Shown piece by piece: positions 23,171-34,745 of a stretch of 64,000 nucleotides of DNA. The position numbers and the translations under genes are program-made. The notes beneath the pieces were generated by a model, which had not been told where the DNA came from, did no database searches, and worked only from the letters and a program-made list of their open reading frames with translations. Every line of letters starts with the position of its first letter. The stretch's first letter is position 1. The stretch is taken from positions 167,105 to 231,104 of the forward strand of contig VUYV01000016.1 in assembly GCA_008711295.1 (NCBI GenBank), in the 5' to 3' direction. This DNA is from Anarhynchus alexandrinus (lineage: Eukaryota > Chordata > Aves > Charadriiformes > Charadriidae).

Positions 23171-23870
23171 CGAGCGCTGAGTTGATGTAAATCAGGAGGG
23201 AGGCGGTGCAAGCGGGATGAATTTATGTTGACTTGCCCTGCTTTTATCTTTCAAGCCTTTTGATGTTATTTTTGTTCGCGGGATTGCTTTTTCGGTGCTG
23301 GGCACCATTTTGGAGCTGGTTTTCCTGGGCTGTTTGGGAGCCGGACCCCTACTGCCCATCTCGGGTTAAGATAGCCAAAAGTGGAAGTAGCCAAATCACA
23401 AACTGTGCAGGAATAACTTGTTTTTACGTATTGAGGGCAGAGAGGGAAAGGAACCCTTTGCCCAGGGAAAGCTGGGATGGGGTACACCTCCTGGGTGTAT
23501 CGCCCCCCTGACCTGTCCCAATGGGGAGAGGGCACAGGTGACAATTAAAGTCATCTTTTTCTGTCTTCCTTCATCTTCCTTTCCCTACACCCAGCAGGAA
23601 TTGAAAACCTCAAGTCAAACCTCAAAGAAAAAAAGCTCCAGACTGGTTTGGTAAGTACGAAATCTTAAAAATATGTGCTTTTTATTTACCTTCTGGGTCC
23701 TGAAACTTGATAAGTGCTCTTGAAGCGCAGCTTGGAGCCCCCACCGCTGCGGCAGGGGCACGGGCAGTCGGGCAGGGAGGCAGAGCCGAGCTTCCCGGCA
23801 CAGCACTTGTCCCCAGGAGCAGAGGCAATGTGCTCACCTAGCCACCCCAGCTCTCCTGGCACTCCTACAG
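23171..23870. other. Intergenic DNA, nothing recognised
   Basis: Mixed sequence with short overlapping frames and no repeat family or gene that I recognise. Confidence 0.45.
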
Positions 23871-23932
23871 CAATGGCAATGGCAATGGCAATGGCAATGG
23901 CACTAGTGATAACGAAGGCAATGGCAATGGCA
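23871..23932. repeat. (AATGGC)n hexanucleotide array, interrupted
   Basis: Five near-perfect AATGGC units (23871-23902), a 14-bp interruption (CTAGTGATAACGAA), then nearly three more units (23917-23932). Read on the minus strand in one frame it encodes alternating alanine and isoleucine. This is an effect of the 6-bp period, not evidence of coding. Confidence 0.9.
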
Positions 23933-26235
23933 AGGATTGTCTCAGGCAGCCTCACAACCGCTCCTGGCAGCAGAGGTTCCCCTAGGAGCCCATCACCTGC
24001 AACCTTCCCCTTCTCCTTCCACCAGCCTGTGGGACAAACACAGTCAGGTCAATCTGGTGGTGGTTCTGGCCAGGTTTTGGGGGTTTCTGGGGAAGGCTGA
24101 AGGGTTTTGCTCTGCTAGCCTTGTGCCTGTGGCTTCCTTGGAGCTCCACAAAGTACATCTCATTCAAAACTAATATTGCAGTGACCCTCTTCACTGATGC
24201 AGATTGAACAGAGAATGTAAATGCCATATCCAGCAATCCAGCCAGCGTGCTTCTCCTCCTCGATGCCTCCCTATAACCCCACTTATGCGTCAACTTAGTG
24301 TTCAGTCAATAAAGCCTACACACACCTACAAATACACAACACACATCAACAAACAAACAAACCCGAGCAAACAGGCAAACAAAAACTAATCAAGACATTT
24401 CTCCCAGCATCTGAGAAGGAAAGGAAGGACCAGTGTTGCATTTATGATTTCTGCTTGTAAGTACTGGCAAGCCACTTACATACCAGGTGGTGGGATGGAG
24501 ATGGTCACCCTGGCCAATACGAAAGGTCCTTCCTGGGATTTCTCACGGCCCTTGACTTCAGCAGCTCCATGCCCCACCATGCTGCCCTACACAAAGGGGT
24601 GTTGCTCTAACTGGCAGTGGGATCGGATGCTCTTCCCCACCACATTTACAGTTTGCTCATTAGTAAACATATTCAGCTAAGATTTATGAGATGACCCAAG
24701 AGGGTGAGGTGGCAGGTATTAAACCCACCCATCCACGCAAACACCTTTCCACACTGAAATTTCCAGCCAGCAGCCACGCTGAAAGCAGCCATGCTCAGAG
24801 GTGATGCATGACATCAAGGAGAGGTCATGCAAAAACAGGACAGGAGCTCTGGCACTCACAGCATCAGGGGTCACTTCAAGAGGACCAGGCTGCAGGAGCA
24901 GAAGAAACTTTAGAAGAGGTTGGAATAAATCAGCACTGCAAGGGGAGGCTTCATGGAAAAGTTCACTGAGAGTTACTAAATATTTACAAACTGCTTCTGG
25001 CTCGAGAGGTCCTTTCTGAAGTTCGAGGAATATTTGGAAAGGGAACCTCATGTGCTCACCCTCTTCTGACTGCTTTCCCTGGAGCATCTGCCTTGGGTTG
25101 CTGTTGCAGGTGGGGTGGGCTGGAAGGGACCTTAGGTGTGATGCTTATGGTACCCACTGGTTCTCTCACCCTGTGCTGCAGGGAAGGGAACTGGTATGGG
25201 GGGGATTTTAGGTGCCTGGGTGCTTTGATGACTTCAAACTCTTTGGGGCTATTGATAGGGAGGGTAGGGGTAGCAATAAAGCCCTTGTAAGGCTCCCAGT
25301 GAAGTCATGCCCATCTTGGATTGGATCAAGGTTAACTCAGTTGTCAGGCTCTGTTGGTCAAGACCATGAATAACTGGGCTAAGGGGCTTGGGGACACAAG
25401 GCCCCCATGTCCTGTGAGAGGGGTTCGGGATCGGCTCATCTCCAGGGGAGCAGCTGCAGAGACCAAGGCAGCACACACCTTCTGCTTAATGAATTGTCCT
25501 AAAAACAAATCTGAATTTTGAGTCTAAATTCACTTTTCACATTTGAAGCTTCATATTTAGGAATTGTTATTATTTGCCCCCTTTTTTCCTTCTGCCTCTT
25601 TTCCTTTCGGCGGCTCCTCAAGCTCAGTGAAACTTTGGAAATGACAGAGATTGTTCCCTTGTAACCCTGGTGCATTTAAACATTTTAAAATCCCAGCAAT
25701 GGAGTTGCTGATGGTTTTTGTTCCCTTGCTGCTCTGGCTCATCTTCCTTTCAAGTTGGGGTCTTCTTTCAAAATTACAAAGGGAAAAAAAGAAAAGGAAA
25801 AAGTGGGAAGGAGCTTTTGCCCATCATTTGTCTTACTGTGTATAATAGCAGAAAAGAATGGGGAGAGAGAAGAGGAAACTTTTCCTTTGTTTCAATAATG
25901 TCTCATTTCAATTTGAAACCAAACTCAATATGCGTGTGTGCTGCTTTATAAACTCCAAACCTAAGAGAAAATAACAGAATGGGAATGTCACCCTCCGTGG
26001 ATGCTAGCTTGAGAAAAGGGCTTTAAACTGGTTCGATCTGAGTGTATAGCTTTGAAGACGATGACCGAGGTATTTCCCCAAGCACGGACTGCTCTGTTTT
26101 ACCCCAGAATGGTGTCAGAAATCCAGGAAATCATGAAATTCTGTGGCTCTGGTACAGCTCACTGCTCAAATACTGTCACTTTGAAAAACCGTGTTTTGTA
26201 CCAATTGTACCATTTTATTATTATTATTATGTATC
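23933..26235. other. Intergenic DNA, nothing recognised
   Basis: CpG-poor sequence. An AC/AAAC-rich low-complexity stretch lies at about 24308-24385. (ATT)n lies at 26213-26231, immediately before the CR1 element. A GGCTGGAAGGGACCTTA word near 25120 resembles CR1 but has no supporting flank. Confidence 0.5.
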
Positions 26236-26822
26236 AAAAGAAGTGTGGCCAGCAGGCCAAAGGAGGTGATTCTGCCCCTCTACTCCACTCTCGTGAGACT
26301 CCACGTGGAGTACTGCATCCAGCTCTGGAGTCCCCAACATAAGAAGCACATGGACTTGCTGAAGCGTGTCCAGAGGAGAGCCACGAGGACGATCCGAGGG
26401 CTGGAGCACCTCTCCTATGAGGAGACGCTGAAAGAGTTGGGGCTGTTCAGCCTGGAGAAGAGAAGGCTCCAGGGAGATCTTATTGCGGCCTTCCAGTACC
26501 TAAAGGGGGCCTACAGGAGAGCTGGGGAAGGACTTTTTACTAAGGCATGTAGTGATAGGACAAAGGGGAATGGCTTTAAACTGGAAGAGGGCAGGTTTAG
26601 ATTGAACATTAGGAAGAAATTTTTCACTTTAAGGGTGGTAAGGCACTGGAACAGGTTGCCCAGAGAGGTTGTTGAGGCCCCATCCCTGGGGGTGTTCAAG
26701 GCCAGGCTGGATGTGGCCTTGGACAACCTGGTCTAGTGGGAGGAGTCCCTGTCTATGGCAGGGGGATTGGAACTTCATGATCTTCAAGGTCCTTTCCAAC
26801 CTAAACCATTCTGATTCTATGA
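26236..26822 (+). mobile_element. CR1 LINE 3' end with ORF2 C-terminus
   Basis: About 587 bp of a 5'-truncated CR1 retrotransposon. The C-terminal part of ORF2 (reverse transcriptase polyprotein) is open from the truncation point to TAG at 26734-26736, roughly 165 codons. It carries the family's hallmark words [25 protein letters not shown] and [10 protein letters not shown]. The 3' UTR follows, with the conserved CTTCAAGGTCCTTTCCAACC block and the ATTCTATGA end. The catalytic domain (YxDD motif) and endonuclease are absent, so the copy cannot move. The lack of stops or frameshifts suggests it is not among the oldest copies. An (ATT)n run sits at its 5' edge. Confidence 0.95.
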
Positions 26823-28589
26823 ATTATAATCTTTGCTTCCAGGTACCATGAAGATGTTCAGATGCCATGTAACGGGGCAGAGAGGCACTAGGCACCCGTG
26901 TCTGTGCTGCTGGGACCTCCTCATTCCATCTTCTGCTCACGGTCTGCCGGGATGCGGATGCTCCAGCAGGGTAGATGGGGTGACCATGGTGGGAGCCACT
27001 CAACCGATACTCCACACTCACTGAGGCCAGAAACAGGCCAATAACATCAATGGGATTTGGGATTGCTGGGGGAGGCTGTGTGGTCCAACATGCCCCAAAA
27101 CCTGGCTCCAAAGGGTCTTGTAACCAGCAGGACCGTGCACGGAGCTTGGTAAGACCCTACCCTGGTTTTGACAGGCTTTAGGTCAAGACTTCACTCTGAT
27201 AACGCTCCTTCTCACCATCCTGCCCGCCCAGATTTAAAAGCCTGTCCTCCACTTCAGGTCTCGGAAAGCCTTGGCTTCCCTTCTGCAGCAGCTCAGCCTT
27301 GGGGAGGGGGAATAGATATCTCTGAGTCTTTAAGAAAACCACTGGTTGATTGATGGCTCTCAGCCGGCTGGGTCCTTGATGGCCATGAGTGATCCCGCAA
27401 TGGCGAAGAGTTACAAAATCAACCACAGATAGAGTTTAGTCTTTTTTTAATTTTTTTTCTTTCTTTCTTTCTTATTTCTTTCTTTTCCAAACAAAACTAC
27501 AGCAAACCCTGCTCGGCCGCCGGGACGGGCTGAGGGCTCAGCCACATGCCGTACAATGCCGCCCGTACAATCCAGCCCCACAATTCCTGTCCACTCCTGG
27601 GATATTTACGACATATCCCACAGTTGTCATGTCAACACGACAAGCAAGGGCGGCCTTAAATCAAGCTGTCAAGGGGCCAGAACAGTACCGCTATGCAAAG
27701 TAACGCCACTGACTGACACCAGGCATTGCATCTGTCTTTTCGGGAGGTTTGCGGCTGCTCCCTTGCTACGTTTGGGTTGGTCCTTTGGAAGGGTAGTAGG
27801 GCAGGGGGAGAATATCAATGAGATGGCAAAGATGGTCTCTTTTTTCTTTTTTAAAAAAAAAAAGAGGAAAATTAGAGTTCATTGGAGTATCAGGTGGTGA
27901 TTTTCCTTCAGGTGGGATTTGTCATGTGTAAGCTATGTGCTGCGTGTCCTCCCAGAAATGGCACAGCCACATCAATAATTCTGCTGTTGCGCCTGGAAGG
28001 TGTTCACCGCCAACCACCACAACTTCTTCGCTCAATCTAGGCTCCTTGGACAGCTGCAGTAGGAAGCTCAGCTTCGCCCTCGCCCTGCCCAAAGCAATCT
28101 TCCTCCCTCGTGCCTGAATTTTGTCAAGCGCGTGGGGCAGCAGTTATGAAAGAACACATTTTTATTGTAGCCAGCCACCTTCCCTGAAGAAATACAGCAA
28201 ATACGCTGATTCGCCGGGTGGTTGCCCATCAGTCCCTGTAATAACTTTGGAGGCAGTAGGGCTCTCTCGTAGATTGCACTCCTTCAAGTTTTGTGCAAAA
28301 TACATCAGCGGGCTGGAGGTGGGGTCTGCCAGGGAGCGGCAGAGAAGCTGCACCGGGGAGAGCATCCCTATCGTGGGAGAAGCCAGGAGCTGGTTCTAGG
28401 GAGAAGACTAGTTTTCTATACGTTCTTGTGGTTTATTTTTATTTTTGGATGTGACAAGAAGAAATACCATCTGCATTTCAAGCCCGCTGCCCGAAAAGAA
28501 AAGACTATTTGGGCAGAATATTTCATCAATGCTTCTGAAGCACAAAGATTAAGGAGGAGCTTGCAAGTCTGTTAAATACATCAGGACAT
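26823..28589. other. Intergenic DNA with T/C-rich tract
   Basis: Mixed sequence. A T-rich (CTTT)n tract lies at 27437-27488 and an A/T tract lies at 27839-27863. No gene recognised. Confidence 0.5.
27437..27488. repeat. T/C-rich simple repeat with (TTTC)n
   Basis: Poly-T runs lead into four to five TTTC units and a degenerate continuation. Confidence 0.85.
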
Positions 28590-28860
28590 ATAAACCCCTT
28601 CTGCATTCACCTAGCACGGGAAGTGCTCTATTTTTCAATGCTGGAAATCCATTTAGCTTTTAATCAAGCTAAGCTTGAATGTCTGAAAACAGATTTTCTG
28701 ATACATATATCATACTTATCATATGTAAGTACCTACATAGGTGATGTCTACATTAATTGTGACTGTATTTAATTTCATTCTATTCATTGTAATGTGATTT
28801 CACTCAGAGGGTATTCATGCCCTTAAACACTATCATACACTTGAGACTGGCACATGCCCA
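28590..28860. other. AT-rich block, candidate conserved non-coding element
   Basis: CpG-poor AT-rich sequence with ATACATATATCATACTTATCATATG and CATTAATTGTGACTG words. It contrasts with the GC-rich DNA at 28.98-29.4 kb. Conservation was not tested. Confidence 0.3.
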
Positions 28861-29440
28861 CGTGCTGTGCCAAACCAGGGCACCAACCTACACCGAAACC
28901 TCTTCTTTAGTACAAGACTTTCCCAGAGCGACTGACTATTCCACATCTGCCCATCACAGCTCCGTATAATTCCATGTATTTTGCTCTGTGGCATCACTAG
29001 GAGAGTGGATGCTGACGCGGGTGGGCAGGAGCTTTGCCTTCGCCGGTGCTATGACCTCTTGCGAGCTTGTCGCTGCTTTGCAGGCGATGCTCACCCCCTT
29101 CCCCACAGCTCTGCGTTCGCTTATTAAATCGTGGGCAAGACGAGGAAATCAGCCTGGGCGGTAATTTGCACCCATTAGCAGAGGTGATAAACTGAGCAGG
29201 GGGGCGAAGGGGGGGACAGACGGAAAGGTGTAAAGCAATTAGCGGTCTTGTCAGGAGCCCTCTTCCTTATGTTCGTGGCAGGGGAAGGTTTCTGTGGCTG
29301 CTGCAGAGGGGAGCACAGCTCTGACCGTGGCTGCAGCCCCAAGAGTGAGCGAGGACAGAAGTCGGTCCCCAGCACTTCGGTCAGTCTTCGTGTTGTGCGT
29401 GTTTTGGCTTTTGCTGCTGTACCGCCAATAAACAGATGGC
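28861..29440. other. Intergenic DNA, nothing recognised
   Basis: Mixed sequence, CpG-bearing around 29010-29120. Short frames on both strands only. Confidence 0.4.
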
Positions 29441-29640
29441 TTCATAGGCCATTACTGCTTTGGGTGACTATTTTGCGAGCATGCAAATGATATTGCTGTG
29501 TTGCATAGTGCAGTTATTTACTGCTAATTGCTAAGCTGTCGATCATTATTATATTCTGTGGTGACAGGGTTTGTATTTGCATAGTTTAAGCTATCCATCC
29601 TATCTAAAATTAGCATGTGGCTTTTTTTTTTTTTTAAAGA
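29441..29640. other. AT-rich block with two opposed octamers
   Basis: ATGCAAAT at 29481-29488 and its reverse form ATTTGCAT at 29575-29582 face each other 94 bp apart in a 200-bp AT-rich block. Both are perfect POU octamers. A T run ends the block near 29635. The pairing suggests a regulatory element; this is inferred. Confidence 0.35.
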
Positions 29641-31969
29641 AAAGTTATCAGTGCTAAAAGAAACCATCACAGAATTGACTTGGGTAAAACATCTCGGGGC
29701 TTTTTTGTATGCATACACTGACACTTATCTGCGAGGAGGATGAAAACCAGCGCGATCTGACTGTGAAGTTTGCAAACAACGTCCCACCCCAGGGTCTGCA
29801 TCGCATTTCCCTTTGTGTCCTGGCTAAGGGCACGGAGAGGATCACAGACCCCATCCTCGCGCTGTTTACTTTGGGAACAATCAGTAATGTATGAATAATA
29901 ATGCCACCCTCTGACCATGACTAATTGAATTGCAGCATGCTGCGGAGGCAGGCAGAAAGCTTTGCTCCCCGCTAGTCTATCAGCGTTGTTTTTCAAGTAG
30001 CAGCAGACAATGATTGATGCTGATGTGCTTTCAAACAAGTCGCCTTAAACACCTAGTGCTAGCACGTATGGACCTGCAGCTCGAGCCCCTGTTAAATGCG
30101 AGCCTGGGTTTATCCATTTATTTATTTATTCCGTTAAAGGTCCTTCTGGAAGCTGGCTTTCCCCCTCAGACAAAGTCCCCTCTGCAGCAGCCTCCTGGTG
30201 CGGAGCAGCCCTGGAGGATTTGGGGTTTAGCCCAGCACGCCCTGCTACATGGCCTCGTTAGCGTAACGAAGCCTGGGCCTGGTTTTCCACAGGAATATGA
30301 GGAAAGGCAGGGTGGGATACTTGCCCCTTCCCAATGGAGAGCTGCCTGTGGGCAGCAGCAGTCAGGCAGGGCCAGCCCCGGGCATCCTTCAGCTGTGATG
30401 GGAACAGGGGGAGAGGGAAGGGGCACGAATTTTGCTTTTATATCTGTCTGTCTGTCTGTCTATCTGTCTGTCTCTCTGTTGGTCTACCCGAGAGGCTGAG
30501 AAAACAGTTAGCTCGGAAATACAGAGGCAAAACCGGGACTGATGGGAAAAGCCAACCACAGCCATCACAGCCACTTAGCACAAAAGGAGCATCCAGGTCT
30601 CCAGCCTTTTGGCTCAGCACCGAAAGGACCCCAAAAGTGATGCTACCTGTGGCCTCTCTGCTCTGGGAACCCACAAAAAAGTGCCCGGGGGAGCGCAGGA
30701 GAGGACCTCTACACGGTGCATCACTATGCTGGAGGTGGTGTTTTTCCCCTCGGCTCCAAAAAATCCTCATTTCTCCATCCCAGACTGGCTCCATAACAAC
30801 ACACAAATAATGCCACCAGCAGCAAGGCAAGCAATAGCAAACCCCATCTCCCGAGGGCAGCACGGCTCCCCAAGCAGCATCAGCAGAGGACGCGGGTGGG
30901 ATGTGCACTGCAGCGGTGGCTCCCGAGCACTCCGACTGTGGTCCCCAACCTTTCGGTTCAAGGTCCTGCCCCAGGTCCACGTGGCCTGAAAAAGGAGGAT
31001 TTGAGCCTAGGGCGGCTGGCCCAGGGTTTCATCTGACTCCCCTCGCACACGTTCCAAGCTGGCTCCCTCACCGCGCTGGCGAGGCAAATGTCCAGGCTCG
31101 GCCCCGTGCGGGCAGGATATTTTATTTGATTAAAAGAAGGACGGGAAGTCCATTAAATCCTTTCTTTAGCGATACGATTAAGTGAAACGTTAGTGATTTA
31201 TTTTCTCCTTCTGTATTTGGGTTTTCAGGGCCCGGGTGCCAGCCGCTGGGGTCGGCTCCAAATCTCGAGCGCTGGCCTTGTTTAGGAGTCAACAAAAGCC
31301 GTGTTTAGCAACCGAAAGCCAAACGGAAATCTGTACTTTGGACCAAGTCTAATGATAGCTCCTCAGCGGGATAACAAGTCTCGTGTCAAAACCTTTCGCT
31401 AAGCTGCACCTCGAAGCTTTTTCCAACTTTTTTTTGGCCGTTGCCACGCAGAAAGCTGACGGCACAGGCACAACCACTCTCCCCAGCCCCGCCGTGGCTT
31501 TACCGGCTCAGCATCCCGCCGATGCCCCTTTGCCTCACGCCTCAAGGCACCCTGCCAATGGACCAGCTCCGTGCAAGCACCCAGGGAAAAAACTTGGGAG
31601 AAAAGAGCTTTATTTCCCTCCTGGAGAAGGGGGATGTGGTAAAGTTGCTCTAACTGGGATGTGGAGGATAAGTTCAGGCAGTTGCTGGAGCCCGGTGTGG
31701 GAGCATCCCAGCACGGGAGCATCCTGGGGCTATGTCCCTGATGCCTCGAGGGAGCCGGGGATGCAGCAGAGCATCTCTGTCCCAACTGGGCTTAGCCAAG
31801 ATCTGCTGTTTGCATTGAGATAATTCGGCTTTAACCCCCCTCCCCAGGAAGGCGCTGCATTTTGGACCCCGGTGAGCAGTGCCCGGGCAGAGGGCTCGGT
31901 CCCCAAAGCAGCATCCCTGCCGGCACAGCCCCGCGAAACTCAGCGCTGCGGGGCCCTTGCATCGCCCGC
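29641..31969. other. Intergenic DNA, nothing recognised
   Basis: Mixed to GC-rich sequence with a tetranucleotide array at 30443-30480 and a few CpG clusters (30890-31110, 31870-31970). The frames at 30014-30989 overlap on both strands and include the microsatellite (LSVCLSV type), so they are not genes. Confidence 0.45.
30443..30480. repeat. (CTGT)n/(CTAT)n microsatellite
   Basis: About eight tetranucleotide units, mostly CTGT with one CTAT and a CTCTCTGT end. Confidence 0.9.
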
Positions 31970-32450
31970 ACTATATGTACACTTGGTCAGGCTGTGTAAA
32001 CTTTGACATGTGGATGTCAATCTTTCTCATATTTGCAGATGGCTTTATCAGAGCGTGATTAGTTTCTAGAACAAATTTGAGCAAAAGAAAACATTACCTA
32101 CAGTATGTAAGCCAACAGACCAGCTAGTTTTCAGATTTGTCTATTTACATGGGCACTGGGTGTTTTGCTAAGGCTCTCTAAAAGTGATGGTAATTGAACA
32201 GTGCCAGTGTGTTAGTGGAAGCTGATGAGTTGTAAAGGTTTTATAAACAACCACGGTGGATTTGGCTATAGCCTTTCGAGTAATGTTTGTTAATCTCGCT
32301 GAGCAAGTGTGCACCTAACACAATGTAAATACTCCCGAATTTGGAGGTGTCAATAGTGTAACTTTTACTGTTTGTAAAATCATTCTCTGATATCATCAGT
32401 AAGTTTACCAAACGTCCCATGGCCAAATATAATAAAAGCTTAAGTAAGCG
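31970..32450. other. AT-rich block with inverted repeat, candidate conserved element
   Basis: About 480 bp of AT-rich, CpG-poor, non-repetitive sequence between GC-rich flanks. It holds a perfect 7-bp inverted repeat, TTGACAT-gtgg-ATGTCAA (32003-32020), a CAGATG E-box nearby, and a FOX-type TGTTTGTT (32284-32291). Its length and motif density make it one of the best candidate enhancers here. It is composition-based. Confidence 0.35.
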
Positions 32451-33994
32451 CTTGCAGAGGAATAGGGAAAAAACATGTTTGCTGTTTTTATTTCCGCTGC
32501 CTGTTTGTTAAAGGATCGCCAAGAAAATAGGACGCCCACTAATAAATACACTCATTATCCCCATATCTTTGGAGGTATCCGTGGGGTTTCCCGGTCACTT
32601 CGCAGAGAGGGCAGCGCATTTGGATAGCTCGGGGTGACGTGCCAGACCTGCTCCCGCTTTTCCGGGGAAATCCCTGGGCAAGGCGGGCTCCCAATGAAGC
32701 CGTCTCTGCCGTTTTCTTTCTACTCGCTTGCTCAGCAATCACATTATCCAAACACAGTCCCGGCTTTGCCAGGAGGAAGCCACAGCCGCGCGCGCCGCCA
32801 CGACTACAGCACCAGGGAAATGCCGAAATTTCATCCAAAAATGGCATTAACCACTAGAGGGCCCAAAAATTGTACAGAGCAACACACCCACGGCAGCGAG
32901 ACGCACTTTCGGGAGGTCTCTTCCTTCTGTGGGGAAGTAACTCTATTTTTCCTTTCTTGCTAATAACAAGGGGACTGGAAAGGAGAAGCGCAGTGCATAC
33001 GTGCGGAGCCGCCCCCAGCGCCGGGGGTTAATAAACAGCCCCCACGGTGGGAAGTATTGATGGCAGAGGGAGATGAAATGGCTGTGACATTTAAAGGAGG
33101 AATTTGTGAACCACAAATATGAGCATGACTGACACAGCATGGCAGCACATAAAATCAATACAAATAACCTAAACCTTAATACCTTGATCCTGGGGAAGAG
33201 CATTGCATTACCAGAGACTCGGCGGAGCGGCAGCCGCCCTGGATGTGCTTTGCTGGGTGCTATCGACTGGCTCGCGCGGGGGCAATGACAATTAGGATGC
33301 TCTTTAGGAGGGGGGCTTTCCCTTTACTCCCCCCAGTCTCTGGGGTGAAACGCGGAAGAGGAGACAGCAGCAGCAGAGCTCAAGGGCTCCCTTTGCTCTT
33401 CCTTTTCCCCAAATGCAGGGCTGCTTATTCTGTTCAATATTTAAGGGCAGATTTTCAAAGGAGATCATCTCCCACTTCATTCCTTAAGCAATAGGGAATG
33501 ACTGGGGGGTCTTCCCGGGGGAAGATGAGCATTTCGGCTTCAGGAAGGAGAGGCTTGATCTCCCTCCGGGCGTTAGAAGCACCCAGCCCCAAGGGCGGCT
33601 GCTAAACCATGGAAAACCAGACCCCAAGCTGTGCCCAAGGCATTTCATATCCGTTAGTAGCAATCGTGGCTTCCGCCGAAGCAGAGTGATGCTGGATGCA
33701 GGCACAGCCAGGGTTAGCTGTCTGTCCGGCTGCCTGTGAGTCTAACCCTCCGGTGTCACCATCGACATCCACCTGCAAACCCACCCAGCTGCTCTGGGTC
33801 AGGGTTGGGGAAGTCTCTGCCCAGCCACCACAGTTCACGCTCCTTGTCCTTATCGCAAACCCCAGCAGCAGCACCCGGCTGACGGCAAGGTCCGAAATCT
33901 GCCGAGCTAAGCGGGGAAGGGAGCCTGCACCGCTCCATGCTCTGCCGTGGGGTTCCTGCGAATGCTGTCAGCTCTTCAGCTCACCCTGCACAAA
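32451..33994. other. Intergenic DNA with a CTCF-like site
   Basis: Mixed sequence, CpG-bearing at 32780-32800 and 33000-33025. AT-rich and possibly conserved between 33060 and 33200. No gene recognised. Confidence 0.4.
32851..32862 (+). promoter_or_regulatory. CTCF-type core motif
   Basis: CCACTAGAGGGC matches the 12-bp CTCF core (CCASYAGRKGGC) at every position, in forward orientation. The downstream base context (CCAAAA) is weaker than consensus. Confidence 0.4.
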
Positions 33995-33999
33995 CTCTT
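33995..33999. repeat. Target-site duplication, left copy (CTCTT)
   Basis: CTCTT directly precedes the left LTR edge and is repeated exactly at 34741-34745. A 5-bp duplication fits ERVL-type integrases. Confidence 0.9.
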
Positions 34000-34740
34000 T
34001 GTCATGGTTTAGGCCAAATCGGCTACTGGGGACCTGGGGGACGCCAGGTGGGACCGACAGATACTCCCCTCTACCCCTCTTCAAAGAGAGAGGCAGAGGA
34101 GGAAAAAAGAGACTTATGAGTTTAGAAGGAACTAAACTACTTTAATGAAATATTAATAATAAAATCAAAAGAAATAATGAAAAATACATACAAAACCATA
34201 TCAAGCTCCTGAGATGACAATCACGACACCGGCTGGCACTGAGGCAGTCCCAGGCTGGACTCAGCGATGGACGGGAACTGGATTCCGGATCTGCATTCAG
34301 GATCGGGATCACAGGCAGATGAACAGAGTCCTCCTTAGACATCGGCCATTGAAGGAAGAGAGAGCGAGCTGACCCTTTGATCCCTCAGCTTTTATACTGA
34401 GCATGAGGCAGATGGGATGGAATACCCTGGTGGTCAGTTTTGGGTCACCTGTCCTGTCCGCTTCTCCTCGCAGGTGGGACCCCACTATGCTTTTCCGCTT
34501 CTGACCCTCCAATGGTGCAAATAACAAAGTTGGTTGGCCTTGGGGGTTATAGCAATAAGTATAAGCAAGAGCCTCTCTGCATACCATGCCTGGGCATCAA
34601 CTATAAACATTGGTCTTATTGCTCTGAGAGAGTGAACACTGTCTGCAAAATACGCTGTTAATTTCAGTAGTTAGAAGAGGCCCAGCTAAGAAGCGAAGTT
34701 ACTGAACAAAATCAGTTCTGTTTTACCTCAAACCAGGACA
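34000..34740 (-). mobile_element. Solo LTR of an avian ERVL-type endogenous retrovirus
   Basis: A complete 741-bp LTR on the minus strand. It begins TGTCCTGGTTTGAGG and ends CCTAAACCATGACA, giving imperfect terminal inverted repeats with TG..CA ends. Exact 5-bp target duplications (CTCTT) flank it. It contains a TATAAAA box (34396-34390) and an ATTAAA-type poly-A signal (34146-34141) about 250 bp downstream. There is no internal gag-pol-env sequence, primer-binding site or second LTR, so the provirus was lost by recombination between its LTRs. The intact ends and duplication imply a fairly recent insertion. The ERVL assignment rests on the 5-bp duplication and the TGTCCTGGTTT start. Confidence 0.9.
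34390..34396 (-). promoter_or_regulatory. TATA box of the solo LTR
   Basis: TATAAAA on the minus strand, about 345 bp inside the LTR 5' edge, at the U3/R position expected for a retroviral promoter. It points toward lower coordinates, that is, toward the 32-kb AT-rich block. Confidence 0.7.
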
Positions 34741-34745
34741 CTCTT
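34741..34745. repeat. Target-site duplication, right copy (CTCTT)
   Basis: Exact repeat of 33995-33999, next to the TGTCC edge of the LTR. Confidence 0.9.

Noticed and set aside
23686..23955. Minus-strand frame with an alternating Ala-Ile stretch that looks like a membrane segment
   Set aside because: It is a direct translation of the (AATGGC)n array and has no coding support.
25112..25140. GGCTGGAAGGGACCTTA, similar to the CR1 3' end
   Set aside because: Only about 17 bp match, with no terminal octamer and no further CR1 sequence on either side.
30334..30980. Paired frames with LSVCLSV and TDRQTDRQ repeats
   Set aside because: The repeats are the (CTGT)n microsatellite read in two directions.
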